Source: Acidimicrobiia bacterium UBA4744 (GTDB lineage: Bacteria > Actinomycetota > Acidimicrobiia > Spongiisociales > UBA4744). From it: a DNA stretch of 23,030 nt. The DNA lies in the NCBI GenBank assembly GCA_002403855.1, contig DHIO01000017.1:8260-31289 (forward strand), given 5' to 3'. Of this stretch, positions 22,949-23,030 are shown one piece after another; position 1 is the stretch's first letter, and each line of letters starts with the position of its first letter. Both the position numbers and the translations under genes were made by a program. The notes below the pieces were generated by a model. That model had not been told where the DNA came from. It saw only the letters and a program-made list of their open reading frames with translations, and made no database searches.

Positions 22949-22971
22949 GTACTGACGATAGTCCTCGTCGA
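22941..22971 (-). promoter_or_regulatory. Possible promoter of the cupin-transketolase operon
   Basis: On the minus strand TCGACG (complement of 22966-22971), 19 bp, GATAAT (complement of 22941-22946). The -10 lies inside operator site 3, so a bound repressor would exclude polymerase. The -35 differs from consensus, so confidence is limited. Confidence 0.4.
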
Positions 22972-22993
22972 CACAGGCGGCAAGGGAGGTGGA

Positions 22994-23030
22994 TTGAGCC
23001 GTTCTTGCGTGAGTTTCCTGCGGTATGCGC
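22994..23030 (+). CDS. Possible start of a divergent gene (partial, cut by window edge)
   Basis: GGGAGG (22984-22989) is followed 4 nt later by TTG at 22994, opening a frame that reads MSRSCVSFLRYA to the edge. A GTG in the same frame occurs at 23009. Only 12 codons are visible and no family can be named. The divergent layout, with an operator between, is like that of the other two control regions. Confidence 0.3.
   Translation, partial: MSRSCVSFLRYA

Overview
The window is a dense, high-GC stretch of bacterial DNA that holds a catabolic gene island: about 20 metabolic genes, one local GntR-family repressor and two transporters. High GC, strong GGAGG-type ribosome binding sites, a split transketolase, an F420/LLM-type oxidoreductase and the style of the molybdenum hydroxylase suggest an actinobacterium, possibly an uncultured lineage. 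This placement is inference; no rRNA, tRNA or marker gene is present. No mobile element, CRISPR array or RNA gene was seen.

Layout. (1) 1-1170, minus: two branched-chain-amino-acid-type ABC permeases, the second cut by the window edge. (2) 1512-3026, plus: an MmsA-like aldehyde dehydrogenase. (3) 3090-5637, minus: an operon for a thiamine-diphosphate 2-oxoacid/acetoin dehydrogenase E1 (alpha then beta) and an AhpD/CMD-like protein. (4) 5955-16842, plus: a ten-gene run made of a Tm-1-like/UPF0261 protein, a PEP-utilising phosphohistidine-swivel protein without its ATP-grasp domain, a GntR/FCD regulator, a P-loop protein resembling HPr kinase, the three subunits of a molybdenum hydroxylase (FAD, 2Fe-2S, Mo), a cyclase-family metal hydrolase, a zinc alcohol dehydrogenase and a low-molecular-weight protein tyrosine phosphatase. 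Several of these overlap by ATGA, indicating one transcript. (5) 16882-22902, minus: cupin, transketolase N half, transketolase C half, SDR, metallo-beta-lactamase-fold hydrolase, MFS transporter and LLM flavin oxidoreductase, again tightly packed.

The three main intergenic control regions (1171-1511, 5638-5954 and 22903-23030) each carry the same 14-nt sequence TAATCGATTATCGA, built on the perfect palindrome TAATCGATTA. At two of them it lies 5-6 bp downstream of a matching promoter (TTGACG, 18 bp, TAnnCT), and the similarity runs on for about 45 bp. This ties the outlying operons and the central operon into one apparent regulon. The GntR regulator inside the central operon is the obvious candidate to bind these sites.

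How it may work (inference): a small organic compound is taken up by the ABC or MFS system. It is oxidised by the molybdenum hydroxylase, opened by the cyclase-family hydrolase and oxidised by alcohol and aldehyde dehydrogenases, while the E1 and transketolase enzymes handle short oxo or keto fragments. The most unusual part is the set of an ATP-grasp-less phosphohistidine protein, an HPr-kinase-like P-loop protein, a Tm-1-like protein and a small phosphatase. It could be a phosphotransfer step that activates the substrate or controls the pathway. The substrate cannot be read from the sequence.
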